From the NCBI RefSeq assembly GCF_002443255.2, contig NW_019211454.1, positions 18,691,037-18,755,036 of the forward strand: 64,000 nucleotides of DNA, in the 5' to 3' direction. This stretch comes from Varroa destructor (Eukaryota > Arthropoda > Arachnida > Mesostigmata > Varroidae). A program made the position numbers and the translations under genes. The first letter of the stretch is position 1, and each line of letters begins with the position of its first letter. Of the stretch, positions 49,401 through 62,617 are shown piece after piece. The notes beneath the pieces were generated by a model. It did not search any database. It was not told the origin of the DNA and saw nothing but the letters and a program-made list of their open reading frames with translations.

Positions 49401-51314
49401 ACCAGAACCATCTTCACTATAAAATATCCATTTGCTAATTTCACTATCCAAAGATTGAAGAATAGGCTATGGCGTTGACATGAAATCTGAAGAGAATATA
49501 AGGTGCAAAATGATCTCCCACTTGACCTCATGCATTGATGGCCTTAACGAGTTTCGCTTCGCGCGATCTGTTGTTGTTGTTGTGAAGAAGCATGACTTTG
49601 CTTTCTTTTTTATCGCGCCCTGTTTGCTGGATAGCCTTGCTTATGGATAGGCTGTACGCAGACGTTTGTTGCCTATTTTGTTGTGCTCTCAGTGCTCGGT
49701 GTATAAGGCCCCTGGAAAGTCATGACCTTTTCCGGATGGATATAACTTTGCATGTAATGAGTAGAAGTTTCGACATATCTCCCTGAGCCACCCACTTCAC
49801 CTTCTAGTTTATATAAATGTATAAACAAACAACGAAGAAGGAAGAAACATACTATCACTTCTACTCCAAACGGCTATAGTTAACATATTCTGTAGGGTTA
49901 AGCATTTTCGAAAAACAATGTCTAGCAATTAATGCGCCGAATAGTTTAGTACAGTGGTATTTGGAACACGAATTAGCTGCTCCCAGCGAACTGTTGTTCT
50001 ATGATCAGCAAGTCAGATACGACCAGATAATCCGCTTATCCTCTAAGCTAAAGCCTCTGCCGTCATCGAAGAACTATAGAATCGGTGGTCCTCAAGTGGC
50101 CTGATACTTTTAACCAGTAGATACCATAATAGATGTCCTCTCGTACCAAACACGCAACCCATTTCATCGATCGTACTCTACAACTCATATTACTGGTTCC
50201 TTTTTTTAAAAATTCCATTAGTGAATTAAAATCAAATATGATCCAAAACGTTGATTCTATTTTAATTGAATGGGATCTATTCAATGCCATATGTTTGCTG
50301 GGTGCTTTTTTCAATCGAACATCGACTAATGAAGAAGGTAACATAGTCTTCCTGCCTATAGTACAAGATTGCTGACGATCATTGTCGACCAGTGTAACGA
50401 GAGTCTACCCAAAAATGTATCACTCCTAAACGTCTTATTGAAGCGTTTGTGTTGTTCGCTGCGCCGCTGCCTACCACATAACAAATCCGAGAAGAAGGGT
50501 GACGAAAAAAAGTCTAATGAAGATCTTCAAACCGTCAAGTAACATTTAGACTGTCAAAAGGCTCACCATGTGCGATACTTCGTTGTTACAACAGCGGTCC
50601 TTACTTAGATGCCTTTTTGTCTTCCGGTCAGCAGTAGGTCACCAGTATACGAACGTTACCCATTTCGGTCAAGATAAGACACGCAGATCTGGCTAAAGGC
50701 AACCATTTACTGGATCGTTCAAAATAACCTTAATCTCGAACTAGTGTTTCGCACTAGCTTCACTTCGATGGGATATGTGGACGCGTTGACGGTACGGTAT
50801 TAATTTAAGCTTGCTGTGCTACCATATGATTTATTGAGTTCACTATGCGATTAGCTAATGTGAAGAAACGCGGGCTAATTTCGAAAATTCACAGGCACAG
50901 ACGCAGATTAAGTGGAAGCAAATGAGAAACAACCTATCGACCTTGCCAACGGCGTTCGCTTTGAACCTCTAGCCCGATATGAGCGTCGTCCAAGCAGCAG
51001 GCTCTCCATCAAATGCACATGACTATTGGGTGCATGAGCTAGAGGAAACTCATCGCTTATTTCTCCATATTTGATTTGACCGCGCTGAAAAAGTTATGCA
51101 GGAGATAGCTGGCTGGCTACTGTTTCTGACACTTCTCAGAAGATGAATGGGCTTTTCTAGATCCAGTAACAGATTAGATAAACGATTCCCAATGCGAATA
51201 TACATCTTCTAGAGAAACTCGACAAAGAAGTGGGCCTGTTGCCTTCTAGCTAAAGTATGCAATTTGCCTTGATGTTTACAGTATCCTTTTGTATTTTAGT
51301 TTTAAGCTTGGTTG

Positions 51315-51319
<5 letters not shown>

Positions 51320-51373
<54 letters not shown>
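51320..51373. repeat. (TA)n microsatellite, 54 bases
   Basis: Perfect TA dinucleotide tract, directly abutting the left arm of the foldback element at 51373. Confidence 0.95.
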
Positions 51374-51376
<3 letters not shown>

Positions 51377-51555
51377 TTTTTTCGCTATGAGGGACACATG
51401 TTGTTACTATTCCGGCTATATATTTTAGCTGTGAGTATATATGGTTGTGGCCTGCGATTCCCAGTTTAAAAACTGCAAATTAATCGTAAGTCTTATCTTA
51501 CGCGCTAAGTTGCCGGAATAGTGACAAAATGTGCCTCTCATAGCGAAAAAAAACT
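51373..51555. mobile_element. 183-bp foldback (MITE-like) element with 44-bp inverted arms
   Basis: Left arm 51373-51416 and right arm 51512-51555 are inverted copies matching at 40 of 44 positions. Both start AGTTTTTTTTCGCTATGAG and end CTATTCCGGC. The 95-base centre has no coding frame of note and carries its own small hairpin, CGTAAG...CTTACG, near 51485-51502. The length and terminal inverted repeats suit a non-autonomous DNA transposon remnant or a hairpin RNA source. No clear target-site duplication is visible; the left side abuts TA repeats, and TA is the Tc1/mariner target. Confidence 0.55.
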
Positions 51556-52058
51556 TTTACTAAGGTATAAATACAGATTTCTTGCAGAAAACCACTAACG
51601 TTTGTATTCTAGCGCTCTCCTAAAGCAACGATAGGATATTTTCTCATGCAACGTTCGCACAATCTCGTATACCGTCTGACGGAGCTGATGAACACGAGAG
51701 ACACCGTTAGTTCGAAGTCGACATAAACGAATCCTCATTAAGTGGATGTTTTACAGCAAGTAAAATGTTAGAACAGAATGTAATCTCTGACACTTTCAAC
51801 TGAGCAGATAGATTTTAAACGGCTTGTGACTATGGATTACCTAATAGACTGTGTGTCCTTACATTTGCCACTTCTACGATATGCCTAACCTACAAAAAGG
51901 GAAGCGCACCTGATCGCCACTATCCTTGTCTACGTTCTTCTTCCGGACCATTCTGTCGGTATGTTACACGTTCGATCCCCGATCAGTTCAAGGACTTCGT
52001 ATACCTTTATCCAATTATGTTACACTGCTCCGATCAACTTCACGGAAACCCCAAACAG

Positions 52059-52091
52059 ACACACACACACACGCACACACACACACACACA
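52059..52091. repeat. (AC)n microsatellite with one interruption
   Basis: Thirty-three bases of AC repeat with one ACGC interruption. Confidence 0.9.
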
Positions 52092-52924
52092 ATCCTACGT
52101 GAAGCTTTACATCACCTCAGAATTCTCACAGGTCGTTTTCGGCTGTCTCGCACTGTCCTTACAAACTAACTCTTGGGAAACTAGACCTATATGAAGAAGC
52201 GTACACTATGTTAGTTCCATCAGCAGCATTAACTTGCTATAAGTCTTCGTGGGTCGAAATCAGCACAGTAATAGCAGAAAGCTCATTGGTGGGTTTAGCG
52301 TCTTCTGGACAGCTAAGCCGTCCTTCATCTTACATATTGAGACCAGCTGGTACTCAGTGTTCACTAGTCAGTTACCACTCTCTAGAAAACCCAGTCGGAT
52401 GAACGGGACCCACCCTATTCCAGGGGGCGCTACCATCAGCATCTATGACACCACTGTCGTTTGTTTTTCGCTTTTTGGTGAGTGTGCCGTACATTCAACG
52501 GTAGTAGTGGTAAGTAAGGTAGATCTCGAAAGAAGGTTCGGTACCGGAGTGGCTGTGTGCCTAGTCGGACTATCTGGCTCGTTCTATTAAGGTTCTGGCC
52601 AGCCTCGTAACGCACCCGGCAGGAGCGTGGTCTTTGTGATCTCGGCGATAGACAGACAATGTCTCCGTAGCGTCAGTGACAGAAGCGGGTAGCCGCCGGC
52701 ATCAATAGCCGTTCTGAGTAGCGCAGAGACGATACACAACTGCTGAGCAAACTGGCGCTGATGCTGCTAATAGTTGCATTAACCATGAATAGGCAAGAGA
52801 AAATAGCTACTATGATGAGCTTCAAGAGAACATCGACTAGCTTGAACGTATTGGACCTAGCTTCAAGTGCTTTCTTACCATTTCAAAGGCGCTTGCAGTG
52901 GTAAGATTCGGTAAGGTCAAGCTT

Positions 52925-52937
52925 GGGGGGGGGGGGG
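52925..52937. repeat. G13 homopolymer
   Basis: Thirteen consecutive G residues, unusual in this AT-rich setting. Confidence 0.9.
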
Positions 52938-53645
52938 CTTTGTTGCTTTACGTAGACGGCCAACAGTCTGCTCATGTCCCCTTGGTGGTGCTCACTATGC
53001 TTATGCTAGAATTGTTGTCATACCATAGCTTGCACGCACTCAGTTACTTTGTTACTCGAAGATCTTTTTTGCACGGATTTTCTTCTTAGCTAAATAGCGT
53101 CAGTCGACGTGACATCAGCGCGACGTACGCTCGAAACTAGTATAGAGCGAACAGCGATACTGTAAGCTATAGGTAATTATTAGATGTAAGGGTCTGTTAA
53201 AACTAACTTCTCTGAATGCAAACGCTACATTTTTGTGGCCATCCGTGAGTCGTCTTACCGCTTAAACTCCATACCGCCCATTGTGGAATAGGGATTGTCA
53301 TGTTATGCGTAGGCAAGGAACGAGATCGCGACACGTTCATGTCGGCGGACGTGGTAATCCTCAATAGAAATTTACTATTCGTGTGTTCCGCGAGCATTGG
53401 AAACCGGTTGACTGAGTTTCAGTGACAGCTGCCACGACGGTGAAGATGGAATGTGGCAAATATGTGCGAGGTCTTACTCTTTCCTATGCCAAAGCCTGAA
53501 CAAATTATCCGTGTAAGGGACCGAATGGTCTCTCCGCCGCCCAAACGATCGAGCCGTTCGTTGGAGTCACAATATTGACGAGTCGAACATTACCTTTGTG
53601 TAAACTACTATATAATGATCAGAACTTAAACATGAATGTTTATAG

Positions 53646-53699
53646 ATGTCATTAGAGATAGGAATATCATTAGCTTATTAGAGATATCATTAGAGGTAG
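53646..53699. repeat. Degenerate ATCATTAGAG tandem repeats
   Basis: Four related copies of a TCATTAGAG-like word at short, irregular spacing. Confidence 0.6.
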
Positions 53700-55655
53700 A
53701 AAGGACACCAGATTCTACTCGACACGTACCGTTGCTGCTCACTTTTGTTTTCTCTAGCTTACGAAATTATACGATAGCAACAACGTAGACACTACAAAGA
53801 CTAAAATGACCAGCTGCGTGCGCTTCTTACAATTTTCTGCAAGAGACTTCTGTCACCCAAGTGGGAAAGCTAGATAGTCAGCGAGGCTTACAAGTCAGGA
53901 TTTTCGACGCGCGGAAAAAGATCCTTCCACTTATAGCATCTACACGGGTTCGAGAAACAGTGCAAAGACCTACTGTGTCGTTATTAGGCAAAACATGGTT
54001 TTTCAATTTGAGTGACGTTTTCAGCTACACGACTATACCGCTATCTATCTCTTCGTTGACCGAATTTAAACAAACAACATAGGTCGCTTCCAACAATGGC
54101 ATGCTCCTCTCCTAACGCCCGACAAATTTAAAGACAAGCCAGGACGAATTTTTCTCAGTATACTATGGTTGCTTATTAGCTCCAACTTAGAACGGGCCGG
54201 CAATCGTCTTGAGATTGGGTTAAGTATGTATGTCATGAATAAGTTATTAAGGCAATGGTGATGTTTTGGTAATCATTTGATCTGCCCCTCTGGCGACTGA
54301 ACTAGCTAGACTATCATTCATAGTGGCTTGATCGTTAGCAGCGATCCAGCTTTAGTTACTGCCAATGCTTAATTATACTAATATCAATACTAGTATACGT
54401 ATAATTCTTTGATCCAGACGAATAGATGCTTTGTGAAAGGCTTATGTTTCGCTCAACTGGTTCGCACAAGCGAGCCGATAAAGACAATGTTTTTCCTGGT
54501 TCACTTTCGGTATTCGATTGGTTCCCAACACGAAGCGGGCCGTGTTTTTGTGAGCAGTTTCAAACCTCGAACACTACGTGTGTCGCTCGCGAGCGCATTG
54601 TTGCCAATCACGAAGCACGGCTGTCAAACAACTAAGACAAACATCACTCGTTGAGCAATTTCGTCAAAGCTGCCATCCGTCAGTGATCTCAACGATCAGC
54701 GATCAGCGTTGCTAGACATTTTGATGTCATCGCTTTAGGCGATCACCGTACGATTGGCATTTGGATTCAATTATACCGCATAGCCCATGTGGCGTTGCTC
54801 AAACAGCGTTCGATAGCACGCACGGCTAATATTAACGTTGTTTGGCTTGTTGTCCTTTGCCGAATCGGATTCGTTTTGTCAGCGCCTCTCATCTTGGGGA
54901 AAAACGCCACTGAGTGAGGTAATGGCGGAGCGGTTTGCTCAGAAACTCAGTTATCTCGGTAATTCTGATGATACGGAACGTTGTTATGTGACCTTTGCCT
55001 ACTACCGATCGACGATGTGGTCGTAATTATAGTTAACCTTTGCTATTGTTTCCTTCTCTGCCTTCACCTCTTACTTCTGGATGAACCACTAATTAACTGA
55101 CTATATTTATTCATTTAGTTATTATACGAGCCATATATGCGCACGCGGAACGGCTTCAGGTTCACTGCATGCGTATAGTAAAAGCCGACCCACCTTCTGA
55201 CCTTGATGATCACTGAAATATATGTATTTTAAATGTGCGTGGAGGGGTTTGGAGGTATAATTGTCTAAGAAAATTGATTTATAATAACTTGATTTGAAAG
55301 CTGGTAGGACTTCAGCCTTTTTTTACCCTCCTCACCATGTTGAGCCTTTGTAAACCTCGCCACTTGTGTTAAATGAAAGGTTGTTAAAACACGACCCTTC
55401 TCCTGTCTTCTCTACTGGCACCTAACGCTAAACAGCAATGTGACGTAGACACTGGTCCTTTTATCAAATTTATGCGACTTTTTGTCATGTAGTGATGATT
55501 CTGGTTAGCTGTTTCTCATTGGCGAGTGATATCCCAGTATCATGAAGTATTATAAATTTGAAAAGAGAACAGCTACTGTATAGACCAATATTTTTACGAA
55601 ATTCTCACGAATAAATTCAAGTTAAAATAAAAGTAATTCCTTAGCCTTTTTTAGC

Positions 55656-55685
55656 CATGTGCTTCCTCTAGCTAGGAAGCACATG
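55656..55685. repeat. Perfect 12-bp hairpin
   Basis: CATGTGCTTCCT (55656-55667) pairs perfectly with AGGAAGCACATG (55674-55685) around a 6-base loop, CTAGCT. No gene call nearby. Confidence 0.85.
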
Positions 55686-56063
55686 CAAACATACCCCCGC
55701 CGTTTGCTATTCATGGCTCCCTCTAGATAATCATTGGGTCTTACCTTTTTGTCATTGTCCGGTCCGACAAGACTTTCCATCGCTATGAGCCAAAATACGG
55801 TTCGAATTTTGCCTTTCTTGTTTATAACAGCTAACGAATCAACAAGTATAGGTTATGTAAAAAAAACATATAGATTGCAGCACTCAAACACAAATATACT
55901 CATCCGAGGACACTAGACCGCGCACTGTTCCGTTCGACGCTGAGCTGGAAATCTTCCCAAACTTATTCGCACCACGATGGAAGATCTTCGTCGTTGTCGC
56001 CTCGCTTCGACGTCTACGTCATCATAACGACTTAATGCCTCAACGTGATAAGTCTGTGATTAA

Positions 56064-56066
<3 letters not shown>

Positions 56067-56094
<28 letters not shown>
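56067..56094. repeat. (TA)14 microsatellite
   Basis: Fourteen perfect TA units. Confidence 0.95.
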
Positions 56095-58084
56095 GATTTC
56101 GTGATTCTCGCTTGAGCAGAAGATATTGTGCAAACGAGCTTCAACAATCGATACGGTCAGTAAAAAGAGGATAATCAATAAATTGATAATACGGTAGTTT
56201 GCTTTTGATACTCTCGATTTCAACCTTTGTGCGACCCTCTAGTTGTGTCGATTATTGTCGAGAGATATTGCAAGTACGACGTATCAGTCGGAACGCGTTC
56301 TGCCCGATGCAAGAGGCGATGCTCGCTTGTTCTGTATGGTGAGGTACATTCAAAACGCTAGCTTCTATTTTGCTCGAGATTTGATAGCACGCTTGTTTCG
56401 ACCCGTCTCGTGACGTCAGGAGGCTCTGAAGAGAGCCTGCGCCTACCTGGCCTAAGTCGATCTGCTACCGGTTAACTCTTACAGTTGACACTAAGCTGAC
56501 ATTATCTGAAAAGTCAGCGCTCGTATAATTACTTTCCAGACGACATCTGAGCACGAGATCTTTCTGTTTAAAGAGAATCGACCGAGACTGAGTGCTAAAC
56601 TTAACCCTCAAAACAAATACTCTCTCAACCACGTAACGCACACATGCTCACATGGTCGTCTGCTGTTAGCGGATCCTACGCGTGTGCCTTGAGGTTGTTA
56701 ATCGTTAGGTAGCAGAAGAATCAACAGCTGCTACGACAGCTTTTTTCGTCGACATTACGAATTGGGTTGGCGGTTATCTTAACAACGGTGTCTTGTGTGT
56801 TGAATTATACGCCATAAACCATACATACGATGCTCTGCCCGGCAACCTGTGACGCTCGAATACACTGGTGGAAGTGCGCGGCCATTTCCGACACGCCAGC
56901 GTCATTTTGTCAGATAATGCGCTCTCTCCCTGATGAGCCAAAAACTGCTTCTCTCGCGGTAATGCTGTTAGCTATAGCGTCGTTGCCGCATCACCGAGCA
57001 GCGTTAAACGTCAGCGGCGCCCCAAACACTTCTTTGGACTCGTTAGTCGTAAAGTAGAAAGCGGCATACAACAGGAAAACTTTACCACAAGCGTATTAAT
57101 ACAAAGCTTGTGTAACTCTCCTTTGAGGGGAGCGACTGCAGTCACTATAATACTAGTTGCAAGCAGTAGCTGGTCGGCTGTGATATTCGTAGAGGAATGC
57201 ATCAAAGAGTGATCTTCTCTGTCGTATGTTCACCCTTGGATGCACCAGAATGCGCGATAAAGGTCACAAGACTGCAAACGAATATCTAACGAATTTACCA
57301 CAGCCAAGCGTCACTTGTCGCATTGCAAATAAGACCGTCGACATGTATTACCCTTGATCCGGGCGAGGATAAGCATCTGAGTCGACTCGCAGAATGTCAG
57401 GACATTAAATTAATGATTATGTTAACAGTAAAACGTTCATGTTGGTAGTCGGCCATGTTGCGCAAAATGGAACGTAGCTTCGATTTGATTTATTCCGATC
57501 TGCGCCAGCGATCAAACCGCACAGGAGACCGCTAGTATGGTAGTTCTTTGAGATTTTCCTGGTTAATGCAGACAGGGAGACGCTAGAATATTTTCGACTA
57601 GGAGCTTTCAATCCGTACCAGTGAATATGACATGCCTATACATATGAATACGGATGTTTTTCGGGATCCCGCCACAAGGATTCGATTGCTTTCGATCGAA
57701 TAGGTAAAACGTGCGCCAGTTCGATTCGGTATCCGCGATTCAGCGAGATCAGTACCTGACACAGGACCCTTTCTCTTTCGATGGACCCTCCAGCGTTCCT
57801 CCATGCCGAGGATAAACGACGAACTCAGTCGTCGCCCGTTCATCATCTATATATTTGCTCGAAGAAATAACGTGTCCAGGATGATCCAGGCATTGCTAAG
57901 ACGGATATTCATAGATCATTTCTGGTAGCCGTGCACTCTATCTCAATTTCTAAATTGTGCTCATGATGCTTCATATATGGGAAGTAGGATGTTGACGGTA
58001 TATGGGTTATGTCATAGTGGTTTGTGTCGGGATTGGGCTCTCCAATAGGAAACACATAGAAAGAGGCGTGTATGGGTTTTTCTT

Positions 58085-58117
58085 TCTTATTTATTTATTT
58101 ATTTATTTTTTTTTATA
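58085..58117. repeat. (TTTA)n followed by a T run
   Basis: Five or so TTTA/TATT units running into a T homopolymer. Confidence 0.9.
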
Positions 58118-58701
58118 CATAAAACACAATAGAAGGAAAGTGCTAAAATTTGGCTTTTTGGGCAATGAAGATACAACTCTTCCCAAAGTGAAGGGCGAGG
58201 CACCTTTCGCCACAGCCAAAATGTCTATCAATGACCGCATGAATAGACAACTACGAAAATTCATACTTGGATCCAAAACTTTTACCACTTTATTTCGGCG
58301 AAAACTACTGAGTACTACGCTCCCCTGATAGTTAAATCTCCGAATATCAGAATGCTCAAGCTCGTTTTCCAAGTGTTTGAATTCAACGCCTTCGTCTGTT
58401 GTTTTTCTTGGTAATACCTCGTAACTATACGCTTCGTATGTTTGGTCCTACAGGTGAAGATCGAGTCTGTGTTCGATTCAATCTCAATTAATTAAAAGCA
58501 CAACATTTTTTTCCATTCTGTGTCTGTATGGTTAGACAGCAGTAGATCATACCGATTGCATTGTAATACTGTTTCAGGTCGATAGGGTGAACAGTCCTCG
58601 TCGACAACACAACGTTGAATCAAGGAACGCTTCGGCACGATATTGCCTATGAATCTAACTGGATCACTTAAGAGAATTCCTTGACAAAAACACAAACAGA
58701 A

Positions 58702-58744
58702 ACGCGCGCGCGCACACACATGCATGTACATACACGTGCACGCA
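58702..58744. repeat. 43-base perfect alternating purine-pyrimidine tract
   Basis: Every base alternates purine and pyrimidine, beginning with (CG)n, then (CA)n, then mixed TG/CA/CG steps. Such tracts, particularly CG-rich ones, are the classic Z-DNA-forming sequence. Confidence 0.9.
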
Positions 58745-61131
58745 GGCGTACCGTACATGAATATCGCTTAAAAAAACATCGACGCTATTCGCGGTCGTTG
58801 TCTGTTTTTTGGCCTTTTTCCTTTTCTGTGCAGTGTGTGTTTTTACATTCTATTACGCGTCATCACTCAGCACCGGCCGCAAAATCCTCTCACAGCATAA
58901 ATCACTGCCAAACGTGCACTACAAACTTTTATCTGTAACAACAGTAGATTAATTTTCGTTTCCAAATGCCATTCGTTGTCGACCTTTCCTAGCCTTGTCC
59001 TTATCGACCAGACAAGGCAATACTTCTCTCTACCTAATCGCCGTCTCGTATTAACACAGATATTTTTACACATTATAAACAATATAATTAACGAGTCACT
59101 GCTTCGCTGATCAGTGTTATGCATAAACGGATATGAACTAGTCGATATTACGATCACGCTCTCAAACGCTGACCGGAAGTGCTGGTAATGACTGTTGAGT
59201 TATTCACGTCTGTGGGACGTCAAATAGATTATCAATAATAACGCCACAGCCGAAAGCCATGCGGTCGTACGATCCGTATCAATGAAGCACGCCCTCGACC
59301 ATCAATGAAGTCGGAAGTGAGAACAGTTTCACGGCTTCACCGTCTCGCCACCTCACTACTGCAGCGTCACTAGTTTTTGAGCGCGCTTCGGCGGATCGAG
59401 GCAAACCTCGATATTCGTAGCCTGTAACCTTAACGCTCACACCAGTAGAAGCGGTGGTAATTCAACAAGTAAATCTTGGGTATGGGACTGAGCAGCGTAC
59501 TACACGCCGTATCTGACTGCTGTACAATACGTGGTCGTATAGTTTAGCGCGGTCAAATTCTGTTTCTACTTCTCTTTTTTGCCGCATCTTGCCCTGGTAA
59601 TCCAGGGATATTTCTAATGATGGGGCTTATTTGACAGCGAATTTGGTGTCCTGTCGACGTTTCGAACAATCAGAGAGAAACGGTGTTTCCCTCTGTACCT
59701 GAGAGGGACTACTTCTTGAACTAGCCATTCAAATATAGCCCAATGGATTTATGTGCGTAAAGCCAGAAGACAGTAATCTGGAGGAAAAAAAAGATATTTC
59801 TATCGATTTCTGTAAAGCTATCGATTAGATTTTTTTTTCTTTGAAAAGTTTTGCTTTGTCATAAGAAGAAAACAACAGTTTGTTTCAAAAGAAATATTAA
59901 AGAACTATAAGAAATAGCGTTACTTTTCGCGAATTTTAGCCGAGCATGTTCACCTGTCTCAGCTGAGCTAACATAATCTATGTTTCCGTAATATAGTGAA
60001 GTGGTAACGTGTTTGTCTACTAAACTGAAGGACATATGTGTAAGTTCAAAAACAGGCGTAGTCACATTGCAGGCGTTGCTGAGTTAACAGTCTGGCGCAA
60101 TGCTCACTTTAGCCAGTGCCGTACGTAAAACTTAATATATTTAGGTGAATTGACATAAAGGTAAGTTTTTCTTCATTAAGTGACTGTCATGACCAATGGC
60201 CATTATCGAATATCGTTAGTATATGTTATTGCAGCCAATGTTGATCGAAGCTAGAAAAGAAGCTCTGAACGAGCATTAAATCTCTCCAAAATACTAATCA
60301 TAAAAGCATACGAAACAAGACCCATTCAACATACGCTATTATCAATGTACAAACTCAAAAGCCTTTTACCAAGGAACTTCTAAATTGTTTCTCATCTATC
60401 AACACAATATTCATTACGTTTCAACTCAATTAGGCATCCGTAATCCTGTCGCAAGGTCAAGCCAAAAAAAACACTAAGCAAAACAAACATTCTTTAGCCA
60501 ACAAATATACCAGTAACTCTTGCCGTTGCATGAATAAAAGATAGTATAGGTATGTTTAAATCTCCACCGGCCTGTAAGCTCTTTACTGGGCTCAACGAGG
60601 ATAAACATCAAGCCTAGGTATTTTTGTTTCATGCGGAAATGGCTGCTGACAAGACTGCAGCACCAAGAATCGCGTAAAGCTGCGCACACGGTTCGTCTGT
60701 TAAGTAGGTGTGCCTCTCGAAGAACGGGCCGGCTATTACAGCCACGGTGGATAAACCCGCCGAAAAGATTCCCCTGGAACAGCAGACGAAGAGATCCCCG
60801 GTTCGTGGACCAAGAGTGGTGGGCCTTCTTGCCGATGAATAAAGAGCAGGAAAAGGGCCTGTCGTTCTGCCCCTTCTGGCTGACTACCCGACCTAAATAA
60901 AAAGCATCCAGAAGCACAGAAGAGAGTCCGGTTGAAATGGGATAAGGCTTCCTAAACTTATTTATGTTGTCGGAACAATTATCGCTGTTCCGGTATCTCG
61001 CGACTCCATGCGTAGCTCCATTCGTTCGCTTCGCAACCGAAGCGAAGATCTAAAGTCGCGTCTTGGCCTTTCATCGGGCTATTTCCTCTCGATCCCGACT
61101 TAGGGTTCGAGTGGGTAGTACTTTCGATAGG

Positions 61132-61334
61132 TTAGGTTAAGGCTTTTAGTGGTTCTATGGCTGGCGCAACGGACGCCGGCTTCGCAGCCGCAGTCTCATG
61201 TACGTGCGAAATTATAGTGACGTACGGAGGCAGAGATGGTGATGCAGAGCAGCCGGATATTTGTTGAAGGCGTTTAGCTTGGATGTACACTGTAGATTGA
61301 CGATCGGCGTTAACGTTCGCACCATAGAAGTTCA
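61132..61334 (-). CDS. Candidate terminal exon joined to the exon at 62617
   Basis: The acceptor CTCTGTAACCAG precedes 61334. With two bases carried into the first codon it reads NFYGANVNADRQSTVYIQAK, then KRLQQISGCSASPSLPPYV, and ends IEPLKALT before TAA. This phase agrees with the phase-1 donor after 62351, giving a 1016-base intron and a coherent join. No AATAAA is seen close downstream, and the product is unknown. Confidence 0.25.
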
Positions 61335-62350
61335 CTGGTTACAGAGTCATGAAGAAGCGGGATATGCATATTGGAGATGAGCTCTCGCGCAAAGGTTCAG
61401 CAGTTAAGGAGGCCTATTCTGTGCTTTTCTTGAAAGCAGAGGACTATGGAATGGAGGGAATAATTTAATGTTTAAAATACACGAAAAAAAATCGGCATTT
61501 GCGTCAATAGAAAAGCACATAGCCTTATTCGTACATATACGCGAACTAGTTTACATAAACACGGCGTCTACGTGTGAAGAGAGCTGTCGAAGTGCACACA
61601 CTACTGGGAGGCCTAGTATAATTATTTTAGAAAACTATTCATTTTAGCAATACTGTCATATTTGTTTAGTTGGCCATGAGCTGACCGGTCTACGGCTGTC
61701 TCCGCTCCATCGGTCGTACGGGCAAGGAAGTAGATCGAAAAAGATCCCTGCTTTATAAACAAATCCGGGCTCTTGAAGGGGAGAAATGGCTCTTTTGATA
61801 GCTAGCCTTCTAATGAACTGCATAAGATGTAAGCGATGAACGAAAACGCCGACGTCCGAATGGGAACATCTATGTTCTGTCTGATGTGAGCTGTCTGATA
61901 ATAAATATGATTAAATATTTAGCCTTCGCCCTGACACTTTATCCTGATAGCTATAAACAGCCATGAAATATCTGTACACGTTAGAAATGAAATCATACTG
62001 CAGGATCCGGACAATCATCATATTGTCTGGCACAATATATAGGCTCGGTAATTCTGAATAAATAATTGAAAAAACCAAAATATACAATAATACAGTTATA
62101 ATATTAGATGACAATAAGTGTATTGTGAGAAAAGTTTCCGATATATATGAAACCGTTCGTTGCATAGTATACAATTATGAGACATAAAATTACCAGCCGA
62201 AAATACTTTTCTAATTACGTATATTGTATGATCGGGAGCTAATCTCAGGTATTATCTTTGACATACGTCCTTGTTTAACGAACTTTTAGTTCGGATCCAT
62301 GGTTCATACTCCATGATTTGCCCATCTGAAACGAAGTGATAACATAATAC

Positions 62351-62617
62351 CGAGGCAAACAACAACAGTACAAGCAACGTCCGGTTTCAGCGTCAGTCCC
62401 GCAATCACCACATTTCTCTCCTGTTGCGTCAGACTATCATATTCACATCGATAGTTCAGAGACATCTTGACCTCCTCCAGATACAGCGGCCCATTCAGCG
62501 GCCTAGAAACCGCCTGGGCCAGCAACAGCAGTACGTGCTTACCAAGCAAGCGAAAAGCGCCATGAACAACGCTTGTAACCTGTAGCGGTTCGCTGACCCG
62601 ATTCAACAGGGGAACAC
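62351..62617 (-). CDS. Candidate exon of an unidentified protein
   Basis: A strong acceptor (AATTCAACCTTTGACAG) precedes 62617. The frame runs GVPLLNRVSEPLQVTSVV, AFRLLGKHVLLLLAQAVS, then SLTQQERNVVIAGLTLKPDV and a hydrophobic VACTVVVCLG. It is rich in CTG codons, unlike the surrounding AT-rich DNA. A donor-like G|GTATTA follows 62351 (phase 1), matching the next exon. If not spliced, the frame runs to TGA at 62304 (114 codons from the ATG at 62648). No domain recognised. It could be an internal segment of a helical, membrane-associated protein. Confidence 0.33.

Larger units (their letters stand above)
41064..51319. other. Non-coding or large-intron DNA
   Basis: No supported gene in about 10 kb. 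The longest frames are 126 codons (45973-45593, minus, no ATG, Asn-rich from a TTG repeat), 108 codons at 48266 (plus) and 95 codons at 46456 (plus). All are within chance expectation. Confidence 0.45.
51556..61131. other. Non-coding, repeat-bearing
   Basis: Holds the CA, TA, TTTA, G13 and Z-type tracts listed separately. A GC-richer island at 60630-60900 has an ATG frame (MAADKTAAPRIA), an open 40-codon stretch in another frame and two AATAAA motifs, but no consistent gene model. Confidence 0.45.

Noticed and set aside
50063..50375. Plausible frames on both strands at 50.1-50.4 kb
   Set aside because: Two overlapping antisense frames of similar quality, with no splice or start support for either.
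56830..57211. Coding-like codon rhythm around 56.9-57.2 kb
   Set aside because: Frames on both strands look plausible, and the best minus-strand frame carries TGA and TAA stops. No homology recognised.
60631..60900. Possible compact gene beginning MAADKTAAPRIA
   Set aside because: Joining it to the downstream open frame would need an intron of about 35 bases with poor sites. The AATAAA motifs alone are not enough.
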